Shown here: in pieces, positions 1 to 9,276 of the stretch
Position numbering within the stretch: position 1 is the first letter of the stretch
Layout: each line of letters opens with the position of its first letter
NCBI RefSeq assembly: GCF_004769235.1
Contig: NZ_RQFG01000016.1
Location: 62,001-126,000 of the forward strand
Reading direction: 5' to 3'
DNA from: Leptospira kanakyensis
Lineage (GTDB): Bacteria; Spirochaetota; Leptospiria; Leptospirales; Leptospiraceae
DNA: 64,000 bases
Program-made: the position numbers and the translations under genes
The notes under the pieces: generated by a model
Database searches by the model: none
The model's input: only the letters and a program-made list of their open reading frames with translations
Told to the model about the DNA's origin: nothing

Positions 1-1555
1 AAAAAGTGCAAGGGTAATGAAAAAAGCCGTGGCTTACTTACTCCCTTTTATGGAAGAAGAAAAACGAAATCAAAAAGATGAAAGTAAACAAGCCAAGTTC
101 CTCATTGCAACTGTGAAGGGAGATGTCCACGATATTGGAAAAAATATTGTGGGAGTCGTTCTTGCGTGTAACAACTATGAGGTGATTGATCTTGGAGTGA
201 TGGTTCCTTGTGAAAAAATTTTAGAAACTGCCAAAAAAGAGAATGTGGCGGCCATTGGTCTATCGGGTCTTATCACACCGTCGCTTGATGAAATGGTGTA
301 TGTGGCCAAAGAGATGGAACGCCAAGGATTCCAAGTTCCACTTCTTATTGGTGGGGCCACAACTTCCCCCGCACATACCGCAGTGAAAATTGCCGAGCAG
401 TATTCCAAACCTGTCCTTCATGTGATGGATGCTTCCCGTGTTGTGAATGTGATGAATAGTGCTCTCAATCCACAAACAGCAGTGGATTATGCAAAACAGG
501 TAGTAGAAGAACAATCAAGAATTCGTGAAGAATTTTATTCCAGGGAAAACGAAAGAAATATTTTGCCAATTGAGGATGCAATTAAAAACAAATTTTCTGC
601 GGATTGGGATTCTTATACTCCACCTAAACCAAGTTTTACGGGAGTACAAAAAATTGACGACGTGAGTTTGAAGGATTTACTCTCTTATATTGACTGGTCT
701 CCTTTCTTTTTGGCTTGGGAATTAAAAGGCCGATACCCTCAAATCCTCAAAGACCCAGTGATAGGAAAAGAAGCCACATCTCTTTTTAATGATGCCCAAA
801 TCATCTTAAAAGAAATGTTGGAAAATCCAAATCTCAAACCGAGGGCGGTTGTCGGAATGTTCCCTGCTGTTTCTCATGGGGAAGTGGTAGAAATTTTTGA
901 AGATGATTCCAAAACCAAATCTTTGGGAACGTATCCAATGTTACGCCAACAGACAGTGAAAATGACAACCCAACCTAACTATAGTTTGGCTGATTTTGTC
1001 GCTCCCCAAGATAAAAAGAAAAATGACTATATTGGATATTTTGCCGTAACGGCCGGTCATGGAATTGAAGAATTGGCAAGAACCTATGAAGCCAAACAAG
1101 ATGATTACAATGCCATCTTGGTAAAAGCGCTTGCGGATAGGTTTGCAGAAGCGTTTGCGGAATACATGCACCATAGAATGCGAGAAGAATGGGGATTTGG
1201 AAGGACTGAAAATCTTTCGAGAGAAGATATGATCCGAGAAAAGTACCGTGGGATTCGTCCAGCTCCTGGTTATCCCGCTTGTCCTGACCATACAGAAAAA
1301 AAGAAAATTTGGAAACTATTGGATGTGGAAAAAAATGCAGGCATCCAACTCACCGAATCCTGTGCCATGTGGCCGGCAAGTAGTGTGAGTGGGTATTATT
1401 TTTCCCACCCAGAATCTCGTTATTTTGCCATTGGAAAAATCAACGAAGACCAAGTGGTGAATTACGCCAAGGATAAAGAAATGGAAATTTCTGAAGTAGA
1501 ACGTTGGTTGTCACCAATTCTCAACTATGATCCTTCGCGTAAGTCTAAATCTTAA
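1..1555 (+). CDS. metH: Methionine synthase, B12-dependent (3' part)
   Basis: Transfers a methyl group from methyltetrahydrofolate to homocysteine through methylcobalamin, in the cytoplasm. The frame is open to the left edge, so the gene starts outside the window and roughly 700 N-terminal residues (homocysteine and folate modules) are missing. Counting from the first in-frame ATG (base 17), the cobalamin-binding motif DVHDIG lies at residues 36-41, with the His that ligates cobalt at 38. The following [13 protein letters not shown] is typical of the B12 Rossmann domain. The C-terminal activation domain carries [12 protein letters not shown] near residue 413, the AdoMet-binding signature used for reactivation. 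It ends normally. The next gene begins 31 bases downstream and may be co-transcribed. Identification is secure; only the 5' part is unseen. Confidence 0.97.
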   Translation, partial: KSARVMKKAVAYLLPFMEEEKRNQKDESKQAKFLIATVKGDVHDIGKNIVGVVLACNNYEVIDLGVMVPCEKILETAKKENVAAIGLSGLITPSLDEMVYVAKEMERQGFQVPLLIGGATTSPAHTAVKIAEQYSKPVLHVMDASRVVNVMNSALNPQTAVDYAKQVVEEQSRIREEFYSRENERNILPIEDAIKNKFSADWDSYTPPKPSFTGVQKIDDVSLKDLLSYIDWSPFFLAWELKGRYPQILKDPVIGKEATSLFNDAQIILKEMLENPNLKPRAVVGMFPAVSHGEVVEIFEDDSKTKSLGTYPMLRQQTVKMTTQPNYSLADFVAPQDKKKNDYIGYFAVTAGHGIEELARTYEAKQDDYNAILVKALADRFAEAFAEYMHHRMREEWGFGRTENLSREDMIREKYRGIRPAPGYPACPDHTEKKKIWKLLDVEKNAGIQLTESCAMWPASSVSGYYFSHPESRYFAIGKINEDQVVNYAKDKEMEISEVERWLSPILNYDPSRKSKS

Positions 1556-1586
1556 AAGGGTGTTTCCCATCTTTTAGGAGGATCAA

Positions 1587-1880
1587 GTGAGTTTCATTCT
1601 AAACAACCACAACCATGGATGGAAGTCTGTCGCCAAAGGAACGCTTGGTGATGGGTTTCCTTTTCATTCTAAACTTGCGACTTGGCTAGAAGAATATACA
1701 AATATTCCCAAAGAAACGGAACTTGAAATTTTAGAAGTGAGTTGTGGGGAAGCCAATTGTCCAACCGAAGAAACGATGATTGTTTGGAAAAATCATGAAT
1801 TTCGAATCTCGAGGAAAAAAGAACAGATTTCAAAGATGGATGTAGATTTGTCCTGGAAACGATTTGTCAGCAAAGGATAA
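1587..1880 (+). CDS. Conserved small protein of unknown function
   Basis: A 97-residue soluble protein with no signal peptide or membrane segment. I do not recognise a family. The start is a GTG preceded by a strong Shine-Dalgarno (AGGAGG ending about five bases upstream), which fixes it despite the rare codon. The middle contains a CGEANC motif (two Cys four residues apart) followed by charged residues, and the sequence ends in a basic stretch. It sits 31 bases after metH on the same strand, so it may ride on the metH transcript, but nothing in it points to methionine metabolism. Codon use resembles metH rather than the AT-richer genes that follow. That it is a real gene is likely; its role is unknown. 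Confidence 0.7.
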   Translation: MSFILNNHNHGWKSVAKGTLGDGFPFHSKLATWLEEYTNIPKETELEILEVSCGEANCPTEETMIVWKNHEFRISRKKEQISKMDVDLSWKRFVSKG

Positions 1881-1971
1881 TCAAAAAGGGAATCCTTTAT
1901 TTACGTTTGGTTTTGCCCTTTTGCTCTAAAACATTGCTTCCGTTGTCGATTTTTATCCCTTAGTGCGAATC

Positions 1972-2039
1972 TGCGACAGTCGCATAAATCACATAAACTT
2001 GTGTGATAGTAGAATGTTTTATATTTACAATAGTGTAAA
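1972..2039 (+). promoter_or_regulatory. Three stacked inverted repeats upstream of the nucleotidyltransferase gene
   Basis: Three perfect palindromic elements lie just before the ATG at 2045. They are TGCGAC-A-GTCGCA at 1972-1984, ATCACA-N8-TGTGAT at 1988-2007 and TTTACA-N4-TGTAAA at 2024-2039. A possible promoter (TTGTGT at 1999-2004, 17 bases, then TATTTA at 2022-2027) would overlap the second and third. The arrangement looks like operator sites, but which regulator binds is unknown. Formation of an RNA hairpin by the last element is an alternative. Confidence 0.5.
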
Positions 2040-2044
2040 ATTAT

Positions 2045-2836
2045 ATGAATCAATTTGATAACTTTTTAAATCACTTAGTGAATACGATCCAAGGGGATCC
2101 CCAAGTCCTTGCGGTTTGTGTGGCTGGTTCATTTATACAAAATGAATTAGATGAGTATTCCGACCTTGATATCGTTTTAGTTGTTGAAGAGAACTCTTTC
2201 CAGACGTTCGAAGAAATGAATCAACTAGCAAACTCTCTCGGAAATTTACTCAGCTCATTTACAGGTGAACATGTTGGTGAAAAAAAGTTACTAATCTGTT
2301 TGTTTGATTCTCCTTTACTCCACGTTGATTTGAAATTCGTGAGTTTGGCTGATTTTCATTTCAGAGTAGAAAATCCTGTGATAATCTATGATAAATCGAA
2401 TCTAATTCCTGATGTTTATAAAAATTCGTTACCTCAATGGCCAAAGTTCGATTTCCAATGGGTTGAAGATAGATTTTGGGTCTGGATCCATTATGCAGCC
2501 ACTAAAATTGGGCGTGGTGAATTGTTTGAAGCTATCGATTTCCTTTCTTTTTTACGCACTAGTGTAATAGGGCCTATGTTTCATATTAAATATGATCAAA
2601 ATCCAAGAGGTGTTAGAAAACTCGAGTTGATACTTTCTTCTCAGGAACTTAAAAATCTAAAAAAAACTTATCCTTCCTTTGAAAAACATTCAATCATTAA
2701 AGCCTTTCAGGATGTATCCAATATGTATGTTTATTTGAGAGATTTATTAATCAGTGATTTAAAACTGAGAAATGAAACAAAAGAAAGAAGCCTCGATTTT
2801 TTGTTTTCGTTAAGTAAAGAGATCATTAATGAATAA
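2045..2836 (+). CDS. MNT-fold nucleotidyltransferase
   Basis: A 263-residue cytoplasmic protein with the hallmarks of the polymerase-beta/MNT nucleotidyltransferase fold. It has a GS motif followed after about ten residues by SDLDIVLVV (the two metal-binding Asp) at about residues 28-45, and a third acidic strand (HVDLKF) near residue 98. The C-terminal half is helical, as in aminoglycoside or lincosamide adenylyltransferases, and probably forms the acceptor-binding part. The substrate cannot be told from sequence. The gene overlaps the next one by eight bases, so the two proteins are probably made together. Three palindromes lie immediately upstream. Codon use looks more A/T-rich than metH, consistent with transfer. 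The nucleotidyltransferase call is firm; an antibiotic-modifying role is only one possibility. Confidence 0.8.
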   Translation: MNQFDNFLNHLVNTIQGDPQVLAVCVAGSFIQNELDEYSDLDIVLVVEENSFQTFEEMNQLANSLGNLLSSFTGEHVGEKKLLICLFDSPLLHVDLKFVSLADFHFRVENPVIIYDKSNLIPDVYKNSLPQWPKFDFQWVEDRFWVWIHYAATKIGRGELFEAIDFLSFLRTSVIGPMFHIKYDQNPRGVRKLELILSSQELKNLKKTYPSFEKHSIIKAFQDVSNMYVYLRDLLISDLKLRNETKERSLDFLFSLSKEIINE

Positions 2837-3599
2837 AATATTATTAGAGGTGATCCCAAGAGATGTTCCAACATTACTTGGTGAAGTAAGTTATGTTAAA
2901 AATAATTTTAGTCAAATCTCTGGGATTAATATTCCGGACTTACTAAGATTTGAAACTAGAAGCTGGGTTGCCGCATCAAAGATTCAAGATATTTTTCCAA
3001 ATGTAATTCCTCACCTACGAGCAATTGACTTTGATTTAGATCATTGTGATCGTATCATTGAATTTCTTCAAAAACATAGTATATCTTCTGTAGTGGTCAT
3101 CAAGGGAGATCCACCTACGGATATGTCCAGAAAAGTTTACCAGACAACTTCGACCAAACTGATCAAAAAATTAAAAAAAGAAATGAGTTCGCTAAAAGTC
3201 TATGCGGCTGTTGACCAATACCGTAGTGGGATCAAAGATGAGTTTGATTACATCGAAATGAAAATAGATGCAGGGGCCGATGGATTTTTAACACAGCCAT
3301 TTTTTGACTTACGATTGATTGATATTTTTACTGAGAAACTTCGCGGAAAGGAGGTTTACATTGGAATCAGTCCAGTGACCAACGAAAAATCGCAAAGTTA
3401 TTGGGAATCAAGGAATCGAGCTTATTTTCCGAGGGATTTTCAACTGACAATGGATTGGAATGTAAAATTTGCAAAAGAAGTAATTGGTTATTGTTCTCAA
3501 TATGATTTTAATACGTATTTGATGCCCATTAGAATTAATATTGAAGTTTATTTAAGTGAAAATGGAATGAAGCTTATTCTTAATTATTATGATTTTTAG
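2829..3599 (+). CDS. Divergent methylenetetrahydrofolate reductase-like protein
   Basis: A 256-residue protein that I read as a distant member of the MetF (MTHFR) TIM-barrel family. The three residues known to be important in E. coli MetF appear in matching contexts: a Glu in the first strand (LLEVIPRD), an Asp in VIKGDPP (MetF LRGD), and a Gln in ADGFLTQPFFD (MetF TQFFFD). Canonical MetF is about 290-300 residues. Here the segment after the first strand is unlike the usual FVSVTYGAGG motif, so flavin or folate binding may differ. It overlaps the nucleotidyltransferase gene by eight bases. Whether it reduces methylene-THF or acts on another one-carbon compound is open. The family assignment rests on motifs alone. 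Confidence 0.6.
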   Translation: MNKILLEVIPRDVPTLLGEVSYVKNNFSQISGINIPDLLRFETRSWVAASKIQDIFPNVIPHLRAIDFDLDHCDRIIEFLQKHSISSVVVIKGDPPTDMSRKVYQTTSTKLIKKLKKEMSSLKVYAAVDQYRSGIKDEFDYIEMKIDAGADGFLTQPFFDLRLIDIFTEKLRGKEVYIGISPVTNEKSQSYWESRNRAYFPRDFQLTMDWNVKFAKEVIGYCSQYDFNTYLMPIRINIEVYLSENGMKLILNYYDF

Positions 3600-3618
3600 G
3601 ATTTTTTCCTGCACAAGG

Positions 3619-3703
3619 GATCGTAGCGGAAATCCTTTCCTGAATAGGAAGGTGATCGATACAAAAATGATATTGGAAAGATTGCAGCGGAGAGCCCGGT
3701 CGG
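3619..3703 (+). repeat. Dispersed palindromic intergenic repeat, copy 1
   Basis: The left arm begins GATCGTAGCGGAAATCC and ends CCTTTC. The right arm starts GAAAGATTGCAGCGGAGAGC and can fold back on the left arm imperfectly. The left 21 bases are identical to those at 44351-44371, and the right arm is close to the one there. This copy has about 36 internal bases between the arms where the other has seven. It lies between convergent-free genes in otherwise empty sequence. Function is unknown. Confidence 0.7.
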
Positions 3704-3772
3704 TGATAAGTCCAAATTTTGGTACTTAAAAAAATTCGATGTGCCCAAAGCAGAAGAGAGAAAAATAAGCCT

Positions 3773-4165
3773 ATGAAAAACCAAATTCAGTTTTTAAAAA
3801 ACAATCCCAGATATATTTTTTTAATCGATGGTCTAGGTGCCATCCTTTCGGGAGTATTACTTTCTCTCGTTTTACCTTTGTTTGTGGGTTTACTTGGGAT
3901 GCCAATCAATACCCTTTACATTCTTTCGATTTTACCTTTTGTTTATGCCGTTTATTCTTTGTTATGTTATTTTTTGAATCCTTTTCAATGGAAGTTTTAT
4001 TTACGTGTGATTGCGGCTGCAAACTTTTTTTACTGTGTCTTCACTATGTTTTATCTAGTTTTGAATTTGGAACAAACCACAGTGATTTGTGAAATCTATT
4101 TTGTTTTGGAAATGATTGTTGTGGTGAGTTTAGCCAGCTTTGAATGGAAGTTGACGAAAAGTTAA
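3773..4165 (+). CDS. Small integral membrane protein of unknown function
   Basis: A 130-residue protein with four predicted membrane helices (about residues 15-40, 42-64, 74-96 and 100-122), short loops and a lysine-rich N-terminus. I chose the ATG at 3773 (MKNQIQFLKN), because an upstream in-frame start at 3719 would add a basic stretch with no homologous look and would run into the repeat element. I do not recognise the family. The hydrophobic pattern and conserved-looking Asp-Gly in helix 1 are all that can be said. It faces the exported-protein gene at 4182-5003 tail to tail with only 16 bases between them. A small TTAACT-AAG-AGTTAA hairpin covers its stop region. Confidence 0.65.
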   Translation: MKNQIQFLKNNPRYIFLIDGLGAILSGVLLSLVLPLFVGLLGMPINTLYILSILPFVYAVYSLLCYFLNPFQWKFYLRVIAAANFFYCVFTMFYLVLNLEQTTVICEIYFVLEMIVVVSLASFEWKLTKS

Positions 4166-4181
4166 CTAAGAGTTAATCAAT

Positions 4182-5003
4182 TCAATTTGAGTGAGAGGAA
4201 GCTGCAACGGGCATATAATACTTGAGACCTAAGTTTCCTTGGATCTCTGGAGCCCAAAGTTCGTCCAAAGTGCGACCAGCTTCTCTTGCGTTGAGCGGAA
4301 CACGAACCATACCTTCAAAAGTTAAGTTACTATTGGAAATACTGATTCCCGGTGTGATGTAAACTTGTCTTCCTACGAAGTTGGTTCTGGAAGGTTCCTG
4401 CGCGCGAATCGATGTATTGAGTCTGCTGTTGATATCGTTATCAAATCTATGTAGTTCTGAAAGTTGTAAAAAAAGTTCCCAACGAGAATTTTTGATAAAA
4501 GAAAACAAGTTTCGATTGAGTCTGTATTTGATTCGTACCTTTGACTCGGCAACATCTACATAAGCAGAAGCACCTTGGTTCATTGACATTCCCATACTGA
4601 GTCCTAAGTCAAAGGTAAATCCATTTCGGTAATATACATAAGTGACATTGGGTTGGTAAGAAAGGATGGCCGAGTTCATTCTCTCTGGCCTTACATCAAA
4701 GTTACCCTCTGGATTGCGGTAAGGATTGGTTGTAGAAAAAGGAATGACCGAAGAAAAAATTTGAATTCCAGCAATGGGATCATCAGATTTGGGAAGTTTG
4801 CCATCATTACCAAGTTCCAATTCCTTAGGGAAACGAAACGGAATGAGGATCGCCAAATTACCGTTATGTGAGCCGCCAACTTGGAATAAAGAAGCTTTTG
4901 GGTCTGAAAAGGAATAACTCGAAAAGAAGGGCAGACCTTGTGCAAAAAGACTGTAACTCGCGATTGTGACGAGAAGGGTAAGTAATACTGTCTTTTTAAG
5001 CAT
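4182..5003 (-). CDS. Exported, probably outer-membrane beta-barrel protein
   Basis: A 273-residue protein beginning with a clear signal peptide (basic start, a hydrophobic core of about 12 residues, and SLFAQG as a plausible signal peptidase I site near residue 22). The mature part has alternating polar/hydrophobic stretches with many aromatic residues (for example VTYVYYRNGFTFDLGLSMG), and the last strand-like segment ends LGLKYYMPV. This suits an outer-membrane barrel, although the tail continues a few residues past the last aromatic. No enzymatic motif is seen. It is transcribed away from pfkA, with 84 bases between their starts. A surface or periplasmic structural role is inferred only from composition. 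Confidence 0.65.
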   Translation of the reverse strand: MLKKTVLLTLLVTIASYSLFAQGLPFFSSYSFSDPKASLFQVGGSHNGNLAILIPFRFPKELELGNDGKLPKSDDPIAGIQIFSSVIPFSTTNPYRNPEGNFDVRPERMNSAILSYQPNVTYVYYRNGFTFDLGLSMGMSMNQGASAYVDVAESKVRIKYRLNRNLFSFIKNSRWELFLQLSELHRFDNDINSRLNTSIRAQEPSRTNFVGRQVYITPGISISNSNLTFEGMVRVPLNAREAGRTLDELWAPEIQGNLGLKYYMPVAASSHSN

Positions 5004-5087
5004 CTAAAAGCATTTCTGCCTGATTTTCCTTAGTTTGGCAATGAAATTTGCTTTCTTCTCACTCTTTTTTTGTTATAAGTTTGATCA

Positions 5088-6395
5088 ATGAATGAAAATG
5101 ATACCAAGGTTGAACAATTTGGTCCCTGCACCATTCCAAACCCAGCAGGGTATGACTACTGGACGGAAGACAACTCCGTCGTTCTTTTCCAAACGATATT
5201 TTCAGGCCCTGCCGACGCTAAAAAAACCGTAGAAACAAGTCCCGTATTCTTTGAACAAGCTGGCCCTAAAGAAAATATCTATTTTCGCCCAGAAGAAGTC
5301 ACTGCAGGCATTGTGACTTGCGGTGGACTTTGCCCTGGAATCAACGATGTCATCCGTGCTCTAGTGATGGAGCTCCATTACCGGTACAAAGTGCCCCGTA
5401 TTTTGGGTTTTCCTTTTGGGTATGAAGGTCTGGTAAAAAAATTCGGGCACAGACCAGTGGAACTCACTCCTGATAAGGTGGCCCATATCATGAACTTCGG
5501 TGGCTCCATTCTCGGATCTTCTCGAGGGAACCAAAATATTGGAGATATGGTGGATACATTATTCCTCTACGGAGTGAAGATGTTGTTTTGTATTGGTGGG
5601 GACGGAACCTTACGCGGGGCCCAGGCCATCCAAGAGGAAGTGAGAAAACGAAAGGAAGATATCGCCATCGTTGGAATTCCCAAAACCATCGATAACGATA
5701 TCAACTATGTGCAAAAGACTTTTGGATTCTCGACTGCTTTTAGTAAGGCGGTGGAAGCTGTGAACTGCGCTCATGAAGAGGCAAAGGGAGCACCTAGTGG
5801 AGTCGGCCTAGTGAAACTCATGGGTCGCCATTCCGGATTTATCGCCGTCAATTCGGCTCTTGCTTCGAAAAATGTAAATTTTGTCCTCATCCCAGAACTT
5901 GATTTTGATTTAGAAGGAGACGGTGCCTTTTTAACCGTTCTCAAAGAACGAGTGCAGAAGCGGGGTCACGCCGTTGTGATTTTGGCAGAAGGAGCCGGAC
6001 AAAAGTTCTTTGAAGACAAAGGCGAAAAAGATCAATCGGGTAACAAGAAGTTGGCGGATATTGGAATTTTTATCAAAGATAAAATTACCGAGTATTTCAA
6101 AAAAGAAGGTGTGACTCTGAATCTAAAATACATCGATCCGAGTTATATCATTCGGTCTGTTCCTGCCAATGCCGAAGACTCTGTGTTCTGTGGTTTCCTT
6201 GCTCAAAATGCCGTCCATGCTGCTTTTGCTGGCCGGACAGGGTGTGTGGTAGGAATTTGGAACAATGTGTTTACGGTCATGCCGATCTCCCTGGCGATTG
6301 CGGAGAGAAAAGTGTTACGTCCCGAAAGGAGTACTCTCTGGCGGGCACTCCTTGCTTCGACAGGACAACCAAATTCAATGAAGGCGAAAGGCTAG
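5088..6395 (+). CDS. pfkA: 6-phosphofructokinase (ATP-type by motif)
   Basis: Phosphorylates fructose-6-phosphate in glycolysis. The 435-residue length and N-terminal extension of about 70 residues match the long plant/trypanosome/spirochaete group rather than the 320-residue E. coli type. The catalytic loop is [10 protein letters not shown] at about residues 195-204. The phosphate-donor site reads IGGDGT at about 168-173. The Gly of GGDGT, as opposed to GGDD, is the usual mark of ATP rather than pyrophosphate use, while the Lys in PKTIDND is shared with both long groups. PSYIIRS and GRTGCVVG motifs follow. The last five codons (MKAKG) lie inside a 15-bp sequence repeated at 12467, beyond the efflux cluster, so the gene end appears to be an insertion boundary. 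Donor specificity is inferred, not proved. Confidence 0.93.
   Translation: MNENDTKVEQFGPCTIPNPAGYDYWTEDNSVVLFQTIFSGPADAKKTVETSPVFFEQAGPKENIYFRPEEVTAGIVTCGGLCPGINDVIRALVMELHYRYKVPRILGFPFGYEGLVKKFGHRPVELTPDKVAHIMNFGGSILGSSRGNQNIGDMVDTLFLYGVKMLFCIGGDGTLRGAQAIQEEVRKRKEDIAIVGIPKTIDNDINYVQKTFGFSTAFSKAVEAVNCAHEEAKGAPSGVGLVKLMGRHSGFIAVNSALASKNVNFVLIPELDFDLEGDGAFLTVLKERVQKRGHAVVILAEGAGQKFFEDKGEKDQSGNKKLADIGIFIKDKITEYFKKEGVTLNLKYIDPSYIIRSVPANAEDSVFCGFLAQNAVHAAFAGRTGCVVGIWNNVFTVMPISLAIAERKVLRPERSTLWRALLASTGQPNSMKAKG
6379..6393 (+). repeat. Left 15-bp direct repeat bounding the Cu/Ag efflux cluster
   Basis: The sequence TGAAGGCGAAAGGCT forms the last codons of pfkA up to the first base of its stop codon. 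A perfect copy occurs at 12467-12481, just after cusA. Joining pfkA to the right copy would give the same protein end with TGA as stop, followed directly by a terminator hairpin. This is what an uninterrupted ancestor would look like. Confidence 0.75.
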
Positions 6396-6452
6396 AACGT
6401 ATTGTTAGATTTTTTTAGCCAAAGGAAATGGATTTAAGGTCTAAAGACTAAG

Positions 6453-6881
6453 ATGAAACAAAAGAGGAACATTCTCAAAACAAACCAAAAGTTTGTTTCT
6501 TGGATTTTATTTTTCTCTTTTGTCTTTGTTTTTTTCTGTTCTGCAGGAATAGTCAATTGTCCGAAAATTGGTTTTGACAGCGCAAGGAATGATGTAGAAG
6601 TTCAGAGTGATTTTACCTTCCCTTGCCATAATCCCTCTGATGGTGAAGAAAATTCAAATCAGACAAATCCTTGTCAGTGTTTAGAAGATTCCAAAAGCCA
6701 AGAGGTTTCTAACCAGCTCACACTTTCAAAATTACTACAAATCAGTTTTTATATTTTATTTTATACGCCTTCCGTTGAACCAATTTTGGTTTTATCGGAA
6801 AATCAAAAACACTGGAAATCGTTTTTAGTTTTTGAAGCTGATTTCCCGAACCAACAAAAAACCATAAAGTTACTCATTTAA
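6453..6881 (+). CDS. Cys-containing exported protein preceding the Cus operon
   Basis: A 142-residue protein with a basic N-terminus and a strongly hydrophobic segment at about residues 16-35. This segment ends near FFCSAG, which could be a lipobox-like site or a membrane anchor. The mature part has CHNPSDG and a CQC motif, spaced like soft-metal ligands, and a second hydrophobic stretch near residue 100. I do not recognise a named family. It lies 39 bases upstream of the outer-membrane factor gene on the same strand and inside the direct-repeat-bounded unit. An accessory role in copper/silver handling (periplasmic metal binding or sensing) is plausible but rests only on context and cysteines. 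Confidence 0.55.
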   Translation: MKQKRNILKTNQKFVSWILFFSFVFVFFCSAGIVNCPKIGFDSARNDVEVQSDFTFPCHNPSDGEENSNQTNPCQCLEDSKSQEVSNQLTLSKLLQISFYILFYTPSVEPILVLSENQKHWKSFLVFEADFPNQQKTIKLLI

Positions 6882-6920
6882 ACTCTAGTTTTTTTAAATA
6901 GAAAACAAAGGAGTTTAAAA

Positions 6921-8282
6921 ATGAGGACTTATTATATTAATACATTAAGATATACTATTATTTTGTATCATTTACTTGTTTTACCTGTTTTTGCAGAAGG
7001 AAATGATAGAATTGATGAAAAAATTTACGCGATTCTGAAGAAACATCCTGAAGTATCACTGAAATTTTTGGAGGCAAAAGAAAAAGAATTTAGATCAAAA
7101 CATGCTGATGTTTACCCCGATCCAAAAATTGGGTTTGCTTACAGATCTTATCCTTACCGTTCCGGGTTTGATACGGAGCGAACCAAACCGGACACTCCAG
7201 GTATGACGGGAAAAGAATATACGATTTCCCAAGAGATTCCATTCCCAGGAAAACTCAATTTAGAAAAACAAATATTGAAATCGGAATCTGAATTGGATTA
7301 TTGGAGCGGGGTCTGGCTACAAAATGAGTTTATCAAAACATACTTTGAATTGGTGTTATCGCGAACTGCCATAGAAAAGGAATTAGTCGATTTATTTAAG
7401 ATTGAAAAACAACTTGTTACCAAAGGAAAGTTGGAACAGACACAATACATTGCCGACAAATTTAGTTTATCCAATGCTTTAAAAACAAAAAATACACTGG
7501 AAAAAATAAAAGATAGGATCATTGAAAAAAATATTACCGTAAAAGAAATAAAACAATCGTTAGAGTTTTTTGAAAACCACGGTGGCTTTTCCGAAATTAA
7601 TGAAGAAGAAATCATTCAATACCTTTCTGCAAAAGAAAAGTCTTTCGAAAACGATTTGTCGACTCAATCACTTGCAAAACTTCCTTTGATTCAGTATGCA
7701 GAGGTTAATCAGTCGAAAGCCATCCAAGAATCAAAAAAAGATGAAATTTTGCATCTCCCCGATTTTGAAATTTTTGTTAGTTATATGCAGCGCAGGCGGA
7801 AACCTTTTCTCTTAGATAGTGGGCCTCTTAACGTTTCTATTATGGACAATCCAGAATTTTCTGGAGATTTGTGGAGTGCTGGTGTTACGGTTCGAGTGCC
7901 TGTATGGTCTCTATCAAAAGTAGATGAACTCAATCAATCCAATTCATTTAGAATCGAAAGGTTACAAAAGGAAAAAGAAAGAGAGAAAATCCGTTTAAAG
8001 TCTGAATACCAATCAACGTTGGAAACATGGAAAGGAAATCAACTGAGATTGGAAAATTTCAAAAACCACTTACTCCCAACCTTAGAAAAAAATATCAAAA
8101 CATCTCTCTCTTCTTATTCGAAAGGGGAAGGGGTTCTCGGTGAAAGTTATGAATTCATCACAGATTCTTTGGAGATGCAGTCACAATTACATCAAATCGA
8201 GTTTAGACGATGGGTTTCTGTAATAAAACTATTGCAACTAACCAATCATTTGATCCCCGAAGGAGGAGAATATGAAAATTAA
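6921..8282 (+). CDS. cusC: Outer-membrane efflux protein, CusC/TolC family
   Basis: Forms the outer-membrane exit duct of a tripartite RND pump. The 453-residue protein has a signal peptide (cleavage near VFAEG, about residue 27). Two long alpha-helical hairpin regions rich in Lys/Glu and the motif YTISQEIPFPGKL, typical of metal-type outer-membrane factors, are also present. The start follows an AAGGAG Shine-Dalgarno at 6908-6913. The stop overlaps the start of the membrane fusion protein gene by eleven bases, so translation is probably coupled. No lipobox is obvious, unlike E. coli CusC. Family assignment is firm, and the metal comes from its neighbour CusA. Confidence 0.85.
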   Translation: MRTYYINTLRYTIILYHLLVLPVFAEGNDRIDEKIYAILKKHPEVSLKFLEAKEKEFRSKHADVYPDPKIGFAYRSYPYRSGFDTERTKPDTPGMTGKEYTISQEIPFPGKLNLEKQILKSESELDYWSGVWLQNEFIKTYFELVLSRTAIEKELVDLFKIEKQLVTKGKLEQTQYIADKFSLSNALKTKNTLEKIKDRIIEKNITVKEIKQSLEFFENHGGFSEINEEEIIQYLSAKEKSFENDLSTQSLAKLPLIQYAEVNQSKAIQESKKDEILHLPDFEIFVSYMQRRRKPFLLDSGPLNVSIMDNPEFSGDLWSAGVTVRVPVWSLSKVDELNQSNSFRIERLQKEKEREKIRLKSEYQSTLETWKGNQLRLENFKNHLLPTLEKNIKTSLSSYSKGEGVLGESYEFITDSLEMQSQLHQIEFRRWVSVIKLLQLTNHLIPEGGEYEN

Positions 8283-9276
8283 GATGAATCGAATTTTAGT
8301 CACATGCCTGGTATTTGTTTTCTTTATTATATCCTGTTCGCAAGAGACGCACAACCATAAAGATATTTTTACTTGCCCCATGCATCCACAAATTGAGTTG
8401 GATCATCCAGGTGAATGCCCTATTTGCGGAATGCAATTGATTAAGAAAGAAGATCCTATGTTAGAACCGAGCCACGAAAACCATTCGGAAGAAGTTTCTA
8501 AAGGATTGAATCTCTCTCTAGGCCAACAGTCGTTAATGAATTTGGATACAATCCGTGTCACAAAAGGTGATATCACTAGGAACATCAATTTAAGTGGGCA
8601 GGTAGCTTTTGATCCGGAAATTTTTTCAACAGTTAATGAATATAAATCCGTTGGATCTGAAAATGAATGGGGGAAGATAATTCGAGAAGGGATTCGACTC
8701 AAATTCACCAAATTAGGGTTAAGTGATAGTCAGATACAATATATCCTTTCTAAAAATCCAAATTTATTTTTGACAGGCAGGTTTGGAAACACTGCCTTAC
8801 TGGTATTTCAAATCTATGAAAACGATGTAGATCATTTAAAAGTGGGGAAACTCGTCGAAGTATCGAATGCAGCGGAAACAAACTTTCCTATCAAAGCAAA
8901 AATCGTTGCAATTGGAAATTTAATTAATCAAGAGACGAGAACTTTGTCAGTTTGGTGCGAAGTCATAGATCCCAATCACCAATGGAAACCTCAAATGTAT
9001 GTGCAAGGAAACTTTGGAATTCAAAAAAACAATGTTTTGAGAATTCCAAAGGAATCTATTTTCCCAACTGGCAAATATGATTTGGTATATCTTAAAATAG
9101 GAACAAATCAATTTTCGCCAAAAAAAATCAAACTAGGTTTTAACTCTTCGGATTGGGCTGAGGTAACGGAAGGTCTTGAAGAAGATGATGAGATAGTTTC
9201 CAAGGCCAATTTTCTTTTGGATTCTGAATCAAAATTAAAGTTAAGTGGAGATAAAAATGATCAGCACAATCATTAA
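8272..9276 (+). CDS. cusB: RND membrane fusion lipoprotein with heavy-metal-binding domain, CusB-like
   Basis: Periplasmic adaptor linking the CusA-like pump to the CusC-like duct. The 334-residue protein has a lipobox (FFIISC, Cys about residue 22). A heavy-metal-binding module follows at about residues 32-60, with CPMHP and CPICGM, the paired Cys/Met/His motif common in Cu/Ag and Co/Zn adaptors. After it come beta-barrel and lipoyl-type segments. A Shine-Dalgarno GGAGGAG three bases before the ATG at 8272 supports this start. It is shorter than typical adaptors of about 400 residues because the helical hairpin between residues 125 and 165 is compact. The downstream cusA start lies inside its last codons. 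Confidence is high for family, moderate for exact metal. Confidence 0.85.
   Translation: MKIKMNRILVTCLVFVFFIISCSQETHNHKDIFTCPMHPQIELDHPGECPICGMQLIKKEDPMLEPSHENHSEEVSKGLNLSLGQQSLMNLDTIRVTKGDITRNINLSGQVAFDPEIFSTVNEYKSVGSENEWGKIIREGIRLKFTKLGLSDSQIQYILSKNPNLFLTGRFGNTALLVFQIYENDVDHLKVGKLVEVSNAAETNFPIKAKIVAIGNLINQETRTLSVWCEVIDPNHQWKPQMYVQGNFGIQKNNVLRIPKESIFPTGKYDLVYLKIGTNQFSPKKIKLGFNSSDWAEVTEGLEEDDEIVSKANFLLDSESKLKLSGDKNDQHNH

Noticed and set aside
1881..1925. AAAAGGG and CCCTTTT as a possible terminator after the small gene following metH
   Set aside because: The loop is about 25 bases and no T-run follows the stem immediately; too weak to report as a feature.
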